The notes beneath the pieces were generated by a model. That model searched no databases. It was given only the letters and a program-made list of their open reading frames with translations, and was not told the origin of the DNA. Both the position numbers and the translations under genes were made by a program. DNA of 64,000 bases from Deroplatys truncata (lineage: Eukaryota > Arthropoda > Insecta > Mantodea > Mantidae). Every line of letters begins with the position of its first letter. The stretch's first letter is position 1. The stretch is taken from positions 161,705,052 through 161,769,051 of the forward strand of contig CM060977.1 of the NCBI GenBank assembly GCA_030765065.1, in the 5' to 3' direction. This document shows, piece after piece, positions 22,760-34,056 of this stretch.

Positions 22760-23660
22760 TGAGGCAGTGTTTTTAACACTTAAATAATTTCAGTCTAATT
22801 ATATAGTATGTAAATTCAATAGCAGCCCCCCTTAAAGCAATATGTGTATGTAACATTATATAAAAAATGTATGTAACAGTCATTGTATATATTTGTATTG
22901 TTGTATCCATGTGTAATAATGTTATGTGAATATATTACGTAATTTAATAATGTAGGAGCTGTGAGAATTATAGGTTAAAAGTTGCTAACAATGAGGTAAC
23001 CTTGAGGCAATAATGAATTAGAACGTTTAAATGTTACTTGTGAAGCAATAATGTAATTTTGGTGACAGTTTATAAAAATAGCCAATCAACAACCAGAAAA
23101 AGCTTTAGTTAAATGAAGGTATTCTATTGGATTAGGAATAGCAAATCAGAGACTTGAAATACAGAAATTTACAAGTTTAGGCGGTTGAAATCAATTCAGT
23201 TGGTTGCAGACAGCGTTACTAACTAGACGCAAAAAAGGTCCCCAAGAGATTTAATACGTATTCGTGTGAGACGAAAAATAGTTTACGTGTTAAAAAGTGC
23301 AAATAATTAATAAAGAATCTCTCAGCTCTCTATCAGTAAAGTGTTACATAAATCGTGTCAAGCATTAATAAAAGGAGTGAAGTAAAATTATAATCTGTGT
23401 AAGCCTACATTCTTAGTCGCACCACAACCCTGCTAAGAGAAACGTGTCTCTAACAATAATACTGACGCAGCCGAGGCAAACATAAATATATAATATTTAA
23501 AGAAACAGTTAAATTACAAAGTTAATATTTTTTTAAAATTGGGGCAAATGCTACCGGAAAATGTTTACTATACGTGCGGTTGCAACTACTACAAGTTCGG
23601 CTCCCCAACAGTTGAAATACAATGCAACTCCCACTTCAAATCGCTTTTCCATACGTGAAA
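22760..23660 (+). mobile_element. LTR-type repeat family B, LTR plus leader (copy B4)
   Basis: TGAGGCAG at 22,760 opens an LTR-like unit of about 759 bp, closing near 23,518 (AAATTACA). The leader has TTGGGGC and the GGCTCCCCAACAGTTG block at about 23,600. CCAATCA-type boxes lie near 23,079 and CAAATCAGAG near 23,142. It is aligned without large gaps to copies B1 and B5 by eye. A fossil; no gag-pol body follows. Confidence 0.55.
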
Positions 23661-24799
23661 CAATAACCTTCTCAAGTTCTATAGCATACCTTATTTGCAT
23701 ATAAAATATCCCGCGTATCACTGCTAGGTTTGTTGTTTTAGGTAATATAATCAAGATAATGTAGTTAATAAAGCAGCATACACGCTTGCAGGAATCTCTT
23801 CCGTGTGAAACTTGCAAAGGTAAATGATTTGTGCGCCAAGGAAAAAAATATTCGATGTTTGGAAGGCTTTGCGAAGTTCGCAGAGCAGTAGGGCTAAATT
23901 TAATTCGCCATCAATCTAATTACATACTCGATGACGTGCGTCCTAAATAGCTTCATCGCCTGCTGGAAGTAACTTCATTGAAGGGTCTATGAGTCGCTCT
24001 AAAAAAGGTAAGCGGCTATTTAAAGAACTTACTTCAAGCAAATAATTCTTAACTAAACTTCTAGCGCAAACTTCTTTTTCGTTTCACAAGCTCATGAACT
24101 CTCGTGTGGAGTGTATGTTGAAATCCAGCACGAGGAGTGTAGTAATAGCTGATACACATGGTTCTAATTATTGTCAGAGAAGTGTGTGTTAGATATCGCT
24201 TTGAATAAAACTAAGCTTGCTGAAAACAGAAAGATGAGGGAATGCGTGTCCCAAATATGGCGTTGGGGTTGACCAGCTCTCCTGTGCTGCTTGCTGCTTA
24301 TGCACGGCCTTGCCACGCGGTGTTTCAATGACCTGCAAGATTCCGCTTAGTGCATGGGATCGTTATATGAGCCCCTTCGAGGTTATATGGAGACTGAGGC
24401 CAGAAATATTCAAATTATCGTTTTAAATGCTTATGGGGTAGTGTATTTAAATACGCCAATGTTTTTATTTATTCATTTCTGTATTACCCACAGTTGTTTT
24501 CCATCCTGTATATTACTAGAAATTATTTTGTTTTCAAGATAGCTAATTTTTTTCTCTCTTGAATCTCTCTTTTTTTCGATTTTCAGTAAAAGTATGAGGG
24601 ATGGGTTATTTTGAACATCAAACCAGGAAAGACAGGAAGGGAGAGAGAGATGGAGTCAGTTGTCACTTGTCTGTTTTGGCGTTTGTGCTTCGTCGTTAAG
24701 TAATCGCGGTTTCTCTGACAAAGTAATATTTATTTCGTGTGATATTGGATCGCTTTTATTAAGAACAACAGAACAGCGCTAAGCGAACCTGAAAATGAC
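23661..24799. other. Stretch without recognised features
   Basis: Unique-looking sequence up to the mariner locus. No gene supported. Confidence 0.45.
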
Positions 24800-26054
24800 C
24801 GTAAGAATAATCGTTCCAAAGGAACAATTTCGTCAATTTTTGAATTTCGATTGTTTTGTGACGTTATGTTGGTACTCATGTCCCTCACTTATGTTGACAA
24901 GCTCTGCCATTTTGAATGTTCAGTTAATTGATGACAGCTATTTTGCTTGGACGTGTTTTGGCTCGTCTTCAGTTTTTGCCTATTCCAAAAAATGGAACAA
25001 AGAATCTGTAACAAATTTTGCGTGAAAAGCAAAATGAAGTGCGCGGATGCATTCCGAATGTTGACTGTGGCATATGGTGAAGCTACCTTGGTCCAAAGCA
25101 ACGTTTATCGGTGGTACAAAATGTTCTCAGAGGGTGGAGAAGATGTGAACGACGAAGAGCGTCCCGGACGCCCGAGCTCGTCAACAACAGACGAAAACAT
25201 TGAAGAAGTGAAGAAAATAGTATTGGCCAATCGTCGAATCACCGTTAGAGAAATTGCTGAGGATTTAAACATATTGATTGGCTCGTGCCATTCGATTTTT
25301 ACCAATGATTTGGGCATGAGACGGGTCGCTGCAAAATTTCTACCAAAGTTGCTCAATTTCGACCAAAAACACCATCGCATTAACGTTGCTAAGGAGCTGT
25401 TCAACTCTGTCCGCGACGACCCAAATTTGCTCCAGAGGGCCATAACTGGCGACGAATCATAGGTTTATGGTTATAACGTGAAAACTAAAGCTTAATCATC
25501 CCAATGGATGCTGCCACACGAGCCAAGTTCGGTCGAATGTGAAGGGATTGCTTACAGTTTTCTAAGATTGCAGGGGCGTGGTGTATCTGAGTTCTTGCCA
25601 CAGGGTAGAACGGTCAATAAGGAATATTCCCTGCAAGTTATGCGCAATTTGCACAAAACAATCCGCCAGAAACGTCTGGGTTTGTGAAAGAACAATTGGC
25701 TTTTGCACCATGATAAGGCCTCTGCTCACACATCGTTGTTTGTGCACGAATTTTTGGTCAAAAACAACCTACTTATGATGACGGAGCCACCGTTCTCCCC
25801 AGACCTGGCCCTCTGTGACGTTTTTGTTCCCAAAACTGAAGAGGCTCATGAAAGGACGACGCTACGCCACGATTGAGGAGATAAGACTGCATCGAAGGAG
25901 GAGCTGAACTAGATCACAAAAAGCGATTTTTTTAAAGTGCTTCGAGGATTGGAAAAAAACATTGGTACAAGTGTATAATAACTGGTGGGGATTACTTTGA
26001 AGGGGACAAAATAGATATTCATGAATAAATAAATACTTTTTGAACAGACCTCGT
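24800..26054 (+). mobile_element. Mariner-family transposon (copy M1), decayed
   Basis: The plus-strand frame from 24,992 opens MEQRICNKFCVKSKMKCADAFRML, the standard opening of one mariner lineage, and continues with VYRWYKMFSEG, DVNDEERPGRPSSSTTDENI and the second helix VREIAEDLN. First catalytic Asp: ITGDES (to 25,462). Beyond a stop, LLHHDKASAHTS (second Asp, ~25,700) and PPFSPDLALCD (third Asp, ~25,790-25,820) can be read, giving DD34D. Several stops and frame changes make it dead. The right end TACTTTTTGAACAGACCTCG is a mariner-type terminal repeat before TA; the left terminal repeat is not resolved, so the start is approximate. Confidence 0.85.
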
Positions 26055-26089
26055 ATATCACATCTCTGTGTCTGCACAAGAACCATCGA

Positions 26090-26226
26090 TGGTCTCGTGT
26101 CTGTGACACGTAAAGGAACCTCAAGCCTGATAGGCCTCTGAGCAAAATTTCCGGTCTTTCGCGCTCTACATAGACTGGGACGCTACGAACCATTGCAGTT
26201 AAAGTGTCCATAAATAAAACTCAATT
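26090..26226 (+). mobile_element. SINE 3' body fragment
   Basis: GTAAAGGAACCTCAAGCCTG, GGCCTCTGAGCAAAATTTCC, GGTCTTTCGCGC and the end TCCATAAATAAAACTCAAT match the 3' body of the SINE at 62,620-62,913. The tRNA-like head is missing. It lies directly after the mariner right end. Confidence 0.7.
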
Positions 26227-26239
26227 TAAAGTTTACCTA

Positions 26240-27403
26240 TCAGTAGGTTAAATGAGCAGCAATTATTTGTACTATCGATACAAATAAAATAACATTCCAG
26301 ATTCATTTGTGTGATAAATTTCCTTGCTTTTCCTTCCGTAAACCTCTGAATATAGATAACTTTCAGTAAAACTTAATGAAAATCACATGATAAAGGAAGT
26401 AATGGGGTGGTGTTAGTTGCCAAAACAATTATCAATAATTTTAAATCTTATCGAGAAAATGTTCTTCTTAGCTAAACGATCTAATAATCTGAATTAGCTA
26501 TATATTAAGTATTGTAAATGTTTGATGGGTAATTCTGCTTAATGCCACTTTGTCATTAGCCGTCCGGTATTTTCTTCCAGTTGGAGCTTCTGGCACGATG
26601 TGAAACATTTGCGTGCCAGGTTACTTTGAATTAGAACAATGTAGATTACAAAAATAGATTCAAAGAGAGAGATAAAAATCAATTTGTTAACTTAAAGCTA
26701 TAAACGATACATTAGGAAGTTGATTATTTATCTGATAGTATGGGTTAGTAGAGAATGCTGAAGAGAACAAAAAAGGGGAAAGTTGTATTGCATGTATAAA
26801 GGTGTTGTCGCGATTCTGGCGTGTTCCCATTCCGATCTTCACACTTGTCCTCGATACTGCACTCTTTAAATACACCTCTTAGGGTAAACCATCCAGTGCT
26901 GGACCGTTATTGCCAATTTGTTAAAATAACCCGCCATAATTAAGGACATTTATCATTGCAATGTTGAAATATAGGACTGATCAAAACATTTTTGCAAAAT
27001 CAGTTGCAAGTTTCGCAATTTTGACTTATCTAATACAGCAAAATATTTACACATTTCAACAAGTATATATAAAATGGTAGAGCAAATCGAGATCTTGCAT
27101 ACATCGTGTTCATCAACAGCATAAATATTAAGTTTAATCGAAACGGAAAGGGCTCCGAAATTTGAACTCCTTAGCACCTCGTATCCACTTACAGGATAAA
27201 ATCAGCTACATCAGTCATTTGAGCTCTGAATTTTTCGGATGTCACTAACGATTACTACTGGGACATCACAATACTTTTGCAAGTTATTTCTTTACAACAT
27301 AAAAGTGTAGTAAAATTCCCTTTCTTGTAACCCCATGTGTATGTGTGTTTTCTTACTCTTCCTATAACTTGAGGAAAGCAATACAAGTAGTAGGCGTCAA
27401 GGG
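26240..27403. other. Stretch without recognised features
   Basis: No gene or shared repeat recognised. Confidence 0.45.
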
Positions 27404-27436
<33 letters not shown>

Positions 27437-27461
27437 GTTGTTGTTGTTGTTGTTGTTGTTG
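27404..27461 (+). repeat. Compound trinucleotide microsatellite (ATT)n(GTT)n
   Basis: About eleven ATT units pass directly into about nine TTG units. It borders the leader of the LTR candidate at 27.5-28.4 kb. Confidence 0.95.
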
Positions 27462-27499
27462 GACTCTACTCTCTTGAATTGTGAAGTGGTATTAATGTT

Positions 27500-28430
27500 A
27501 TTTATTTGTTAGCCCCACGTTGTGGTAGCCAATTTGCGATGGTATTAGTGTTTGTTTGAAAGATGCTACTGTTTATTTGCCGCACGTATTGAATACAATT
27601 TGTCGCGGTCACTTCGTGTTATCTTTTGCTGAGCGCCTGTTATTGTACTTAATTTTGGGTTCACTGTCGTCCGGCTAGCTATGATCTCTCGGTCAAGCAC
27701 TTATCTTATACAGGTGTGTAAACGGAAAGGAGTTTTTATCCAAAGATAACACTAATAAAAGAATTTGTTTTATACTTTTATTGTCTTAACACATTATTCA
27801 CTTTCACATATTAATCTTGACACTCGCCAAACTGAAACTGTTATAATAACTTCTTTACTGCACATTATTAATTCGCGTACTTCAACCTTTTGTGTAATTA
27901 ACTTTACGACACTTGAGATTTTTCATAACTTTGCTACGCGTAACCTGCGAATCGATAAACTATGCTCTGTATTCACCATGATGTTTCTGTTGAACTCGGC
28001 GACGTGTAATGCACAAATGTTTCCGATGGACTGAAGCCGACGTGTAATGTACAAATGTTTCCGATGGACTGGAAGAATCTGACTCTGACAGCCCTTTTTA
28101 TACTCCCACACCCCGATATGCCTAAAGATTATAACCGAGCTGCTATTGGTTAATAAAACGCGCCAACATTAGCGTCTATTTTTATATCCAATGAAAATTA
28201 CGAAAACATATGCTCTAGGAAAAATGTTCCAGCAAATTCTAAGAAAACACGCGCCAATATTACGTCATTTGCTCGTCTCTAATAATGATAAACAGCTCAC
28301 CCCCTCGCTACATTATTGCACGCTATTATTGTCAGTTTCAGTAAGGCCGTATAAACCCACTTCTCAACAATGCTTACAATCATCAAACATCTCAAATCAA
28401 TGTCACACAATAATGCATATTCACACTACA
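27500..28430 (-). mobile_element. LTR candidate of a second family, with leader
   Basis: On the minus strand a TG...CA unit can be set from 28,430 (TGTAGTGTGA) to 27,638 (CAATAACA), about 793 bp. It contains a clear TATAAAAAGGGC box at 28,102-28,091 with start-site-like TCAG words about 30 nt further on, and AATAAA near 27,778. A 38-bp tandem duplication lies at 28,001-28,074. The leader that follows contains TTGGCTACCACAACGTGGGG (near 27,514-27,533), like the lysine-tRNA primer site. It is an old LTR fossil; no body genes are seen. Boundaries are inferred, since no partner LTR is present. Confidence 0.45.
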
Positions 28431-29066
28431 ATTACTCTTGACATTTACATAATTTGTGATACAAATTACTGACTCAATTGTAGATGATAGTTCGCCACTG
28501 CTCAGGAAATACTTTTCTGATGTAGTAACAGAGTATATAATAGCGGAAGCTGCAGAGCACTTGATCTCTTTCATTGCTATTTTACGTTTTGGGCTTTTGG
28601 ACGATGAGGCAGATACAGTTAACCTAATGATAGTTTGTGTGGAATTGCCAGCAGTCTCAAGGATGGCAATGAGCTGGTCGTTGACCGCTCCTTGATAGCC
28701 TGCTTTTAGAAAAGCGAGGCTTTAGCTATCTCAGAGTAGGGAAATTGTGGGAATTAATATCCTAAAGAAATGTTATAACCTCCAAATGTCCAAGTCCTTA
28801 TTGTAGTTTAGTAAACCTCGATAATTTGATTAACATACTTCTCTGTATACGTTTGAATTAGATGAATAAACAGTAAAATGTCCGGCTGCATAGCCATGAC
28901 AAACTCTCTTCGGCGTTTCTTCACTTTGAATGCCACCTATTCCAAACGTTCAACGGCACAGAAATTCGTTGGCGGAAAGCTTGAATCATACATCGGCAGT
29001 TAGAACAAAATTAATTGTGAAATCATATTTGAAAAGTTAGCGCAATTGTTAAAAATAAAAATAAAA
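28431..29066. other. Stretch without recognised features
   Basis: No repeat shared with the rest of the window. Short open frames only. Confidence 0.45.
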
Positions 29067-29790
29067 TCTGATGTGTTACACTCGCATGACTTTCTCAACT
29101 CTTGTACAAACTATTTTTACAAACGCTTATTCTCCATATGCTTCATGTTAATCGAGATGTTAATCTTATTGCTAATTTTCTTGTAGATGTAAGGGGATAT
29201 ATATTTACAAGGGCAATATAGAAATACAGTAGCCTTCAAGCACATACATATCTCTTAATAGCTGGTTGTTAGGTGCAGCACCATTCCCTTTGCCACAGAT
29301 TAATACTCTTTGCATATTCAAGACAAAAAAAAATGAGTAACGAAATCCCATTTGAGAAAATAAGTATTGAAAAATTTAAGGGAATAACAAGCAATATCTC
29401 GAAAATGGTTCACTCAACAAAAACAATGTATATGACATAGATTGTGTATTTTAACGCGATCTACATTTTTTGTGTAGTAAAATTTTGTCTATCTCTTATG
29501 GTTTACCAGTTATGCAAAAGTCGTTCACAATGAAGAACACTTTTGGAGACATTCCCAGAAAATTCAAGATATACATTTTATTTGTCATGAAAATATCTTA
29601 ACATATGATATTTTAATCAAAATCGTTAGAGCCATTTTTGAGAAAATTTTAATTTTCTCAAAAAGTTCCATGTAAAAGGTAATCTGGGGGGGGGATTTTC
29701 TTGAAAACCTTCGTGTCGCATCTCTGGAAGATACTGAACCTAAATACCAAGTTTGGTGTTTATCCGACTGTTCTTTTCTGAGTTATGCTG

Positions 29791-29849
<59 letters not shown>

Positions 29850-29953
29850 TCACGGACATGTTTCCAAAACATATATTTCCGGTGAAATCTCGGTATCGAA
29901 TTTTTGCGTGGAATACAACACTTCCCCTACTTACTATACGTAGTAGAGAAAGT
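29067..29953 (-). mobile_element. Family A repeat, full length (A11)
   Basis: Runs from TCTGATGTGTTACACTCGCA to GTAGTAGAGAAAGT before AAAAAG, in an A-rich target. It carries the longer terminal module (TTTACAAGGGCAATATAGAA) also seen in A7 and A14. The CA microsatellite has expanded to about 26 units (29,793-29,845). Confidence 0.7.
29793..29845 (+). repeat. (CA)n microsatellite inside a family A copy
   Basis: An almost pure CA run at the fixed internal microsatellite position of family A. Confidence 0.95.
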
Positions 29954-30827
29954 AAAAAGACTGCAACTTTGACTAATGCAGAGATTGCATGGATAAAGCA
30001 GAGATGACAATATACTTCAAGTTGAGAAAGAAAGCGTATGAATTTATTTAAGTCCCGACCGAATCGTCCGACGGTCCCATTCACTCGAACTTGACATTCT
30101 TTGTGTATTGTGTGCTGTGATGAGCACGTCCATTCATTGCATCTCACGGTCACGAACATTAAAGAGTATAATATGATCTACCGTATAATGACTTCAGGAG
30201 CAAAAAGGCAGAGCCTTCTATACTTTCATTGATTAGTGTTTTCCATTGTCCACCGATGCACATTATGTGCCGGACAATGCAGAAGAGAGTAGTAATAGCA
30301 CAACAAAAACAGAGAATGACCCACTTGTGTGGATGTCACCTGCAGTAAGCTGGGCATCGCGGAACAAGTATAGTAAAGTTCCTTTCAATCACTACTCTAC
30401 GGCAATGCAAACGCGGCCATGGCACTGCTCCAAGCGACCACATCTTGACTAATGGGGTCGTCATGGAGACAAACAGAGCATAGAGTAAGAGTGGATTTCC
30501 AGAGTCTGCTGATAATTGGACCATGCAGAGACTATTGAACATTTTCGCTATTCAGTGTTATGATGCGGGCGGGCTATTGTTAATGCTATTTAAATCCATG
30601 TTCCGAAGAGCCACCCTCTGTTTTAAGAGCCTCTCAAGTTGCCGGCTATGGTTTCATTTCCGGTGTGTGTAACAATGGAGTTGTTTAACCTTAACTAATG
30701 TTTAAATAGGAGCGAAAAATAACAGATAATTAATGGACTGTAATTTGTGCTTCTATTTACCACAACACAAAATGAAATTAGGTTTTACGCTCAATATTAT
30801 GGAAAATAACAAAGAAAACTCGTTTTT
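29954..30827. other. Stretch without recognised features
   Basis: No gene or repeat recognised between two family A copies. Confidence 0.45.
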
Positions 30828-30964
30828 ACTTTCTCTACTACGTACTTACAGTAAGTAGAGAAAATATTGTATTCCACCCAAAAATTCCATACGGAGATTT
30901 CACTGGGTATACATGTTTTGAGGCCCCCTAAACTCAATAAAGCATTTGTATATAAAGGTCCGGA

Positions 30965-31054
<90 letters not shown>

Positions 31055-31682
31055 AAAGAGAGAGAGGAGTCCGATAAATATCAAAACTTAGTGTTTAAGT
31101 TCAGTGTCATCTGGAGATGTGCCACGAAGATTTTTAAGAAAATTCCCCAAATGCAAACTACCCTTTACAAAAGTTTCCTTATTTTTTATTTTTTCAAAAA
31201 TGGCTTAAGCATTTTGATTAAAATGCCTTAAGTTTAAGATATTTTCATGACAAAGTGTGTAGGTATTTTGAATTTCCTGAGACTAGTCTGCCAAGTCTTC
31301 AAAAACAATCTTACTACACAGAAAATTCAGATCTCGTTGAAGCATACAATATATACCAAATAATTTTTTATGGCCCTTACTATGTACGAGATATTCTTTG
31401 TTACTTGGTTTGAATTTTAAAATACTTTCTCAAGTGGAAAAATCTCTATTCATTTTTTCTCGTAGGGTATAAAGAGCATGGAATTTCGAAGCCATCACAT
31501 AAGGATCGATTCGATTATCGCTACACTACACTGTTTCATTGTACTTGCCACGAAATGTGTAGTAAAACTTTTTCTTCAATGTACGCCTCGATTAACATGA
31601 AAACCGATACAGGAATACGATTTTCTAAGAATAGTTTGTGAAAAGTTGAGTAGAGAAAGTCAGGTGAATGCTGCACTTAACA
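30828..31682 (+). mobile_element. Family A repeat, diverged copy (A12)
   Basis: Starts ACTTTCTCTACTACGTACTT after a T run and reaches GTAGAGAAAGTCAGGTGAATG before a degraded tail. The body is more diverged than in A1, A5 or A13. The central microsatellite is the longest in the window. Confidence 0.6.
30967..31051 (+). repeat. (TG)n microsatellite inside a family A copy
   Basis: About 42 uninterrupted TG units, located exactly where other family A copies have only four to six. Confidence 0.95.
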
Positions 31683-32409
31683 TTTATCTTGTAAAGTAAT
31701 CTAACAACACAATTCGAAAATAAATATTTTCGAGCTTGGTCGCTAGATGTTCTTAAAGTGAAATTCAGTGAAGGCATGTGGAAATATTTCTTAGCAACAG
31801 TGTTGCCAACTCCATTCCTATCTTCCCATCGGATTATTTCGCAAATCACAACAAAAAGCATTAAATGAAATATATTAGTTTCCAAACAGCTTGTGAAGAT
31901 TTGCGATAATGCAAGTTTTCTGTGCATTACAAATAAGTTAATTATACTACTGAACAAAATGTGTTCTTATAAGTTTCACAATACCGTTATACGTTTACTA
32001 AAATTTATGTACGGGGCATTTGAAATCATAATGTGTAAAGAAAATCAGTGTCCCGAGTTTGATTCCCACCTGGAGGGAGTAATTTTTCTTTCATTGGGAA
32101 CATTTGTTGCCGATTTGCTCTCGTGATGGTAATAAGACGTACACATTACCTATACCTTCAAGGAACAGAGCGAGAACTTTATATATTACTTCCTGGTAAC
32201 CATTTTATTACAAAGCAAACAAACATAACAATTGACAAAGAGACATGCAGCTCATATTCCCTATTCTCTCTGGTTAGAAGTGTGAATGAGAATGTGAATG
32301 TTTGCATGAATCAAAATTGAAATCCAAAAGCAATAAAACTCAATGTTTAGAACCACATGTATAGGAATTAATATCATTGTTGACGAGTAGATGAAGCGTA
32401 GGTAACCTT
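31683..32409. other. Stretch with a possible weak tRNA-like SINE trace
   Basis: CCCGAGTTTGATTCCCACC near 32,050-32,070 resembles a pol III B box, but no convincing A box precedes it. Otherwise nothing recognised. Confidence 0.3.
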
Positions 32410-32605
32410 AAAACCTGTTAAGCGCCATTTTTAACAAAACCTAGTTTTCATATTAAAACCCAGCTATGTGCCATTGCCAACGTACTCGAGACCCAGCTAG
32501 GTGCCACAGTCTTTATTCAGCTCATAGAATCTACTGTGCCATTAAATTTAATTCATTTTATGTCTATATTATTACTAATAAAATTTTTGGCACTTAACAG
32601 GTTTT
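32410..32605. mobile_element. MITE-like element with 18-bp terminal inverted repeats
   Basis: AAAACCTGTTAAGCGCCA at 32,410-32,427 is matched in inverted orientation by TGGCACTTAACAGGTTTT at 32,588-32,605 (one mismatch). The ~196-bp interior is AT-rich and non-coding, with a twice-used CCCAGCTA(T/G)GTGCCA word. The element ends 141 bp before a host exon. The superfamily is not clear from the ends. Confidence 0.6.
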
Positions 32606-32746
32606 TGGATTATTGTTTATAGTTGTCTCCAAAACAAAAGCCACTTATACGACCTTGGATGTTAAAGATGGCATATAAATAGAACAAAAATAAATAAATA
32701 AATGGTTTCAATGAAATTTAATTGTTGTAATTTTATATCTTTGTAG

Positions 32747-32923
32747 TAAAGTCACCAATCAAGAAGTCCTCACTGGGCGAACCACCCCGAGAGGCGTTCC
32801 CAACAGACTCAGTCACATCCAGCTATGGGGTTGGACCTACAGATGAAAATGGACGACCACTGTTTGGCTTGAGTGCTCTTCGTAGGCGTCAAAGTACGAA
32901 CAACAACGTTCAGATATCGCAAG
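32747..32923 (+). CDS. Host gene internal exon a (RPLFG repeat 1)
   Basis: A 177-nt internal exon bounded by TTTATATCTTTGTAG and AAG/GTGAAT. It is read after two leading bases (phase 1) and ends with one base carried over (phase 1), so it is a symmetric module. It encodes about 59 residues: KSPIKKSSLGEPPREAFPTD, then a Gly/Thr stretch, DENGRPLFGLSALRRRQS and NNNVQISQ. The DENGRPLFG-L-x-AL-R block recurs in the next exon. No globular domain is recognised; composition suggests a disordered, phosphorylatable segment. Upstream exons of the gene are not seen, and the preceding 32 kb is transposon-rich. Family unknown to me. Confidence 0.8.
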
Positions 32924-33052
32924 GTGAATAGCAGACAGACAAAGAAAGCTGCTCTTATAAATTGTGCTAACTACAAACGTCACAAATGAAACAACTGTTT
33001 CCCATGCTCCTTTTGGAGAGTACTGATCTAATTTTTTGTTTTTTTATTGTAG

Positions 33053-33325
33053 AAACTGTTGATTCAGTGCCTTCACATGAGCAACTCAAGCCAGAAGGAC
33101 CTCGGGTGGATGAAGATAAACCTGCCGATATCCGGGACTCTTCAGGACGGCCGCTGTTTGGAGGGCTCCGTGCTCTGAAAGCAACCAGCAAGATCAGCAC
33201 TACCACTACAGCCACCAGCGAGAGCACCACAACTAGCACCACTGTTGAGGACAAGGAAGATATGCCAGAACAACCACTTACTCCACAACTGCGTGACCTG
33301 GTCAATAGGCATGAACAACGAGCAA
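33053..33325 (+). CDS. Host gene internal exon b (RPLFG repeat 2 plus HE block)
   Basis: A 273-nt exon behind a strong acceptor (TTTTTGTTTTTTTATTGTAG) and a GCAA/GTAAGT donor, phase 1 on both sides and in frame with exon a after a 129-nt intron. It encodes about 91 residues: ETVDSVPSHEQLKPEGPRVD, then DSSGRPLFGGLRALKATS, a Thr/Ser-only run (STTTTATSESTTTSTT), and PLTPQLRDLVNRHEQRA. The GRPLFG block repeats that of exon a, and the LRDLVNRHE block resembles LRALIQKHE of exon c. The Thr-rich stretch may be O-glycosylated or disordered. A frame starting at 32,986 that includes this exon reads through the intron and is not the real start. Confidence 0.88.
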
Positions 33326-33962
33326 GTAAGTTCATACTTGAACATATGTGCTTTATAATGCATAGACTTTTATCCCTGCATTTAAATATAGCAAATCATT
33401 TAAATGTCTTTTTTTATTTGTTTACGTGTTTATGTTTAGAAGACTACCTATCTGAGAGAGTGTTTTCCTGCAATTAGTAGTTTTGTTTTAGGAGTGTTGT
33501 AACATGTCTAAAGCACAGAAACTATCTACCAAGCAAGGTAATTAACTGTATGTGCTGCTGTGACTGTTTGAACTTTATTTTAAGAATAAGCAGCATTACA
33601 AGACAAATACAGTATACAAAATGTGCCCAGCAGTTTTATAAGTAGTTGCATTTGATATCTAAAACTTCCCATGTAAGCAGAAATGGTTGCAAATCTTATC
33701 TTCATGGGGCTTAAATGGCCTCCTGCACTCAGTGCGGAATCTGATTGTAATTCTTTAAATCCCCCTTGCTACTGGAAATATTAAAAGAGACCTAAAATAA
33801 TTATGTAATATGGAAGGAACTTTTATGTACAGTGTATAGCTGAATGTGAGATTGACCCTTGAATGGCTGACAGACATCTGCAGGAGTTATAAAGGAATTT
33901 TAAATCACCACCAAGTTTAATTAAATTTAGGCTTTCTGTAATTTCTCTGATATTAACATGAA

Positions 33963-33963
<1 letters not shown>

Positions 33964-34056
<93 letters not shown>
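33964..34056 (+). repeat. (AAT)n microsatellite
   Basis: About 30 near-perfect AAT units in the intron downstream of exon b. Confidence 0.95.

Noticed and set aside
30968-31231. Open frame of valine-cysteine repeats on the plus strand
   Set aside because: It is simply the translation of the (TG)n microsatellite in family A copy A12.
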